From IMG/VR virus record IMGVR_UViG_3300025759_000178, positions 1 to 44,093 of that record: 44,093 nucleotides of DNA; one strand, 5' to 3'. This DNA comes from a virus. Every line of letters starts with the position of its first letter. Within the stretch, counting starts at the first letter, position 1. Shown in pieces: positions 42,082 through 44,093 of the stretch. The notes under the pieces were generated by a model. The model was not told the origin of the DNA. It saw nothing but the letters and a program-made list of their open reading frames with translations, and searched no databases. Position numbers and translations under genes: made by a program.

Positions 42082-42170
42082 AAATAACTAACAAACAATT
42101 TAATACAATAGCAGTAATGGTAGCAACTATGCTAATAATAGAACTAATAAAACTTGCTACATTTATATAA
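42078..42170 (+). CDS. Single-span membrane peptide, 30 aa
   Basis: ATG at 42078 overlaps the previous stop (ATGA). MKITNKQF is followed by a membrane helix (NTIAVMVATMLIIELIKLATF, given here only in outline). The stop TAA (42168-42170) is directly adjacent to the hammerhead ribozyme. Third micro-gene of the same design in the right arm. Confidence 0.6.
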   Translation: MKITNKQFNTIAVMVATMLIIELIKLATFI

Positions 42171-42220
42171 GTTTAACTGATGAGATCTAAGTGATCGAAA
42201 CTACGCGAGTAGTCTTAAAC
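42171..42220 (+). ncRNA. Hammerhead ribozyme (type I topology)
   Basis: Stem I GTTTAA (42171-42176) pairs perfectly with TTAAAC (42215-42220). Core CTGATGA (42177-42183) supplies C3 to A9, with G8 at 42182. Stem II is GATC/GATC (42184-42187, 42193-42196) with loop TAAGT and the usual G10.1-C11.1 pair. Then comes GAAA (42197-42200), with G12 at 42197. Stem III is CTAC/GTAG closed by the GNRA loop GCGA, with A15.1 (42200) paired to U16.1 (42213). C17 (42214) gives a GUC cleavage site before U42215. All invariant positions are present. A possible outer stem TTTAT (42162-42166)/ATAAA (42223-42227) would leave an internal loop near stem I for a contact with loop II. Cleavage would give the next gene a 24-nt leader. 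Confidence 0.92.
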
Positions 42221-42238
42221 AAATAAAATTAAATAACT

Positions 42239-42580
42239 ATGAAAAAAACTATTATGACAATTGGTGCATTCGCTATGATGACATTCGGCCAAGCACAAAA
42301 CTGGAAACTAAATGAAGCTGTTAATACATTAGCAGATATGGAAGAGTGGATGAATGAAGACATAGCTAACGGTAGAATTGAAGCAGAAATTGGTGGAGAA
42401 TATATTGAGAATATAATGAACGTGCTAAGACTAGTTATGACAAGTGAAGATGAAGACGCTTGTGTTAGAAATGCTGATATTGACGAAACTTATTATGAGC
42501 GTAAAAAGAAAAGACAATTTACACTAATCAAATTTGTAATTGAGCCACAAGAAACTATAGCTTTAACTGACTCTTTGTAA
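42239..42580 (+). CDS. Exported protein, 113 aa, signal peptide
   Basis: A clear signal peptide MKKTIMTIGAFAMMTFGQA, cut before QNWK, predicts secretion to the periplasm. The mature part contains LADMEEWMNEDIANGRIEAEI, with the pattern L-x2-[MV]-E-x-W-[MI]-x2-D-I-x2-G-[RK]-[IV], shared with the lipoprotein at 43330. The C-terminus holds KKKRQFTLIKF and IEPQETIAL. No own promoter element precedes it; its mRNA would begin at the ribozyme cut. Superinfection exclusion or envelope modification is possible. Confidence 0.75.
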   Translation: MKKTIMTIGAFAMMTFGQAQNWKLNEAVNTLADMEEWMNEDIANGRIEAEIGGEYIENIMNVLRLVMTSEDEDACVRNADIDETYYERKKKRQFTLIKFVIEPQETIALTDSL

Positions 42581-42582
42581 CA

Positions 42583-42607
42583 TAAATACGAATAAGCGGC
42601 GATAATA
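42583..42607 (+). promoter_or_regulatory. T7-like phage promoter, copy 4
   Basis: TAAATACGA, nine bases (ATAAGCGGC), GATAATA, two bases after the stop of the exported protein. Predicted start G42601 gives a 12-base leader to ATG 42613. Confidence 0.75.
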
Positions 42608-42612
42608 ATAAT

Positions 42613-43044
42613 ATGAAATGTACGCATAATATACCAAAACAAAGACTAGCACTCGGCTATACGACTTGTGTCGAGTGCTCTACCGAAGAAAAACTCGGCT
42701 GTATCGATACTATAAATCACAAAACTGGCAATACTATTCAAGTAATGTCACGTCGTGATGCAGATCAAGCGTCAAAACTAACAAAACGCGCCGGTTTCGG
42801 TACACTCAGAGCTATAACTAAAGGCTCAAGTCAACGTAAAACTAAATATCAGTACGATGGATGCTCAACCTCTTATGTAGGTAATGACGATTTGTTCGAG
42901 TACGTAGGTAAAATTTATGTAGATTACTATGACGTTGACGCTAAATTAGCAGAAAAGTATTTACTACGCATGTTAAATAATTTAGAAATAAATCAACTAC
43001 AATACAATACTATAAAAAAACTATCTAAACTAATTAAAAAATAA
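42613..43044 (+). CDS. DksA/TraR-like zinc-finger protein, 143 aa
   Basis: The N-terminus MKCTHNIPKQRLALGYTTCVEC has IPxxRL and C19-x-x-C22, with C3 and H5 as probable further ligands, resembling the zinc finger of DksA/TraR proteins. It continues CIDTINHKTGNTIQVMS and AGFGTLRAIT, a small module I recall from flavobacterial phages. The second half (YVGKIYVDYYDVDAKLAEKYLLRML) is helical. DksA acts in the secondary channel of bacterial RNA polymerase, so host transcription may be the target; this is inferred. Its stop forms the first bases of promoter copy 5. Confidence 0.65.
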   Translation: MKCTHNIPKQRLALGYTTCVECSTEEKLGCIDTINHKTGNTIQVMSRRDADQASKLTKRAGFGTLRAITKGSSQRKTKYQYDGCSTSYVGNDDLFEYVGKIYVDYYDVDAKLAEKYLLRMLNNLEINQLQYNTIKKLSKLIKK

Positions 43045-43066
43045 ATACGAATAAGAAAAGATAATA
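43042..43066 (+). promoter_or_regulatory. T7-like phage promoter, copy 5
   Basis: TAAATACGA, nine bases (ATAAGAAAA), GATAATA. The first three bases are the TAA stop of the zinc-finger gene. Predicted start G43060 gives a 14-base leader to the ATG at 43074. Confidence 0.75.
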
Positions 43067-43073
43067 AATATAA

Positions 43074-43346
43074 ATGATAAATACAAAATACATATCAACT
43101 AAATATCTCGACGCTATCATTCTCGATGACGACTATATCAAACTAGTGATTAACAGAGTACAAAAATCTCCGTACGGATACACTAAACGAGATTTATTAT
43201 CTTCACCATTCGGTGTAAAAACTAAAGCATTCACTTACAATTTTGTAAGTAATAAGGTAGACGAGGTGTATTCTACCTTTCCAAACGAAGAAATACACGA
43301 GTTAATTAATAAAGTTAAACTATATAAAAATGAGAAAAGCAATTAG
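43074..43346 (+). CDS. Right-arm orphan protein with DEVYSTF motif, 90 aa
   Basis: Function unknown. Contains KYLDAIILDDDYIKLVINRV, a Pro/Gly-rich segment, and FTYNFVSNKVDEVYSTF (53-69), related to the 78-aa protein at 41063. The C-terminus is helical and charged (EEIHELINKVKLYKNEK). It overlaps the next gene by 17 bases. The ATG at 43074 is the first after promoter copy 5. Confidence 0.7.
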   Translation: MINTKYISTKYLDAIILDDDYIKLVINRVQKSPYGYTKRDLLSSPFGVKTKAFTYNFVSNKVDEVYSTFPNEEIHELINKVKLYKNEKSN

Positions 43347-43566
43347 TATTATCTTAATATCTTGTAGTAGTTGTGCTCAAAGTGGTTACATATACTATAA
43401 ACATAGTGTTAAAAAATGTATACATAACTTAGAACAAGTTGAAAGTTGGATACACCATGATATAGAACAAGGTAAAGTAGATCCGAGTATCGCTGAAGAT
43501 TATATGATAGCTATAACTCATACTAAAATAAGTTTAATGGAAAAGTATAAAAAGTATGATAAGTAA
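43330..43566 (+). CDS. Predicted lipoprotein, 78 aa
   Basis: MRKAISIILISCSSC is a short lipoprotein signal with lipobox LISC and C12 as the lipidated residue. The mature part has LEQVESWIHHDIEQGKVDPSI, paralogous to a segment of the exported 113-aa protein. It should be attached to the cell envelope. Function unknown; envelope defence against other phages is possible. Overlaps its neighbours on both sides. Confidence 0.7.
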   Translation: MRKAISIILISCSSCAQSGYIYYKHSVKKCIHNLEQVESWIHHDIEQGKVDPSIAEDYMIAITHTKISLMEKYKKYDK

Positions 43567-43708
43567 AAAAATTAAAAGCTTACAAAACTTGTACTCATGG
43601 AATGAGTTTTACCAAGGCACAGGTAATAAAACACAACAAAAAAAGTGTCAAACTGAAATCCACCAGTTAAAAAGTGAGATTAACGAATTAAAGAATAAAA
43701 AGAAATGA
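43556..43708 (+). CDS. Small basic coiled-coil protein, 50 aa
   Basis: ATG at 43556 lies inside the end of the lipoprotein gene. The sequence (MISKKIKSLQNLYSWNEFYQ, then KTQQKKC and IHQLKSEINELKNKKK) is basic with a C-terminal helix of heptad type. Its stop overlaps the following ATG (ATGA), so it is translated in a chain. Function unknown. Confidence 0.6.
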   Translation: MISKKIKSLQNLYSWNEFYQGTGNKTQQKKCQTEIHQLKSEINELKNKKK

Positions 43709-43989
43709 CTAGTACTAATGCAATAGAAAAAGCTTTACAGCAAAAAATAGCTGAAGAAATAAGAACAGAAGTGAAAGTGTTTGTAAATAATATAGAACAA
43801 AAGTTTAGAACACCATACAATAATAGTAGTTTCTACGATATTTCTAGAACAAATAGTGATGCTAGATCATTTGCCATACAATGGCACGAAATGGAAACTC
43901 TACTATGTAGAATGCTACATTCAGGTCACGAAGATGCTATGTTGAGAAAAAAGTCAAAAGAATTACTAAACAAACTAGAATTAATATGA
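43705..43989 (+). CDS. Right-arm orphan protein, 94 aa
   Basis: Function unknown. A helical N-terminus (NAIEKALQQKIAEEIRTEVKVFVNNIEQKFR), then a polar stretch (NNSSFYDISRTNSDARSFAIQWHEMETLL) and a charged helical end. Overlaps by ATGA at both ends. No signal peptide. Confidence 0.65.
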   Translation: MTSTNAIEKALQQKIAEEIRTEVKVFVNNIEQKFRTPYNNSSFYDISRTNSDARSFAIQWHEMETLLCRMLHSGHEDAMLRKKSKELLNKLELI

Positions 43990-44093
43990 GTAAAAGTAAA
44001 CAAATACATTGGAATCCTGACACTATCGATCACTTCATATTCATAAGTAATTATGCAGATGTAGATCAAGTGTTGACACAAGTAGAAGCTTTT
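43986..44093 (+). CDS. Start of a further right-arm gene (partial)
   Basis: ATG at 43986 overlaps the previous stop (ATGA) and the frame is open to the window edge (36 codons). The beginning MSKSKQIHWNPDTIDHFIFI is not recognised. Confidence 0.55.
   Translation, partial: MSKSKQIHWNPDTIDHFIFISNYADVDQVLTQVEAF

Noticed and set aside
1-44093. tRNA genes, CRISPR arrays, integrase/att sites and insertion sequences
   Set aside because: No cloverleaf, repeat-spacer array, recombinase motif or transposase was seen on reading; a tRNAscan or CRISPR finder run would be needed to exclude weak cases.

Overview
This window is part of the genome of a tailed, podovirus-like bacteriophage. It is AT-rich, tightly packed and has no host genes. 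Two facts point to a Bacteroidota (probably marine flavobacterial) host. First, almost no start codon is preceded by a Shine-Dalgarno sequence; starts lie in A/T-rich contexts such as ATAACTATG or AATTATG. Second, the large terminase, portal, ring and muzzle proteins resemble those of crAss-like and other Bacteroidota podoviruses. These resemblances come from recalled family features, not from a search.

From about 40.5 kb leftwards to base 1, every gene is on the minus strand and forms one late/virion block. In transcription order it holds: small basic proteins and a fibre-like protein (40.5-37.8 kb); a phage GroEL followed by GroES (37.4-35.6 kb); a run of small lysine-rich or low-complexity proteins with a possible winged-helix protein (35.6-33.2 kb); a lysis set with T7-lysozyme-like amidase and small membrane proteins (33.2-32.2 kb) and a holin (30.4-30.0 kb); decoration- and fibre-like proteins (30.0-27.8 kb); large terminase, portal, scaffold and major capsid (26.4-19.2 kb); an intrinsic terminator near 16.7 kb; ring and muzzle proteins (16.7-8.8 kb); and ejection-type internal virion proteins ending in a giant protein of at least 2128 residues with a zincin HEXXH motif, which runs off the left edge.

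From 40.9 kb rightwards every gene is on the plus strand: small genes, often overlapping by ATGA, that look like early or middle host-takeover functions. They include three tiny single-span membrane peptides, two exported paralogues, a DksA-like zinc-finger protein and several orphans.

This right arm carries unusual regulation. Five copies of a 25-bp element, TAAATACGA-N9-GATAATA, lie in front of genes with exactly constant spacing. Its AATACGA box and a G 17 bases downstream match the layout of T7-type single-subunit RNA polymerase promoters. Between two genes lies a complete 50-nt hammerhead ribozyme (42171-42220) with every invariant core position and all three stems. Two related 43-nt hairpins, a GC-rich hairpin and a sigma70-like promoter lie in or near the divergent intergenic region. 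The inferred model is that host polymerase starts the right arm, a phage polymerase encoded outside the window takes over at the repeated promoters, and ribozyme and hairpin processing cut the polycistronic RNA. No polymerase, replication or integrase gene is visible here.
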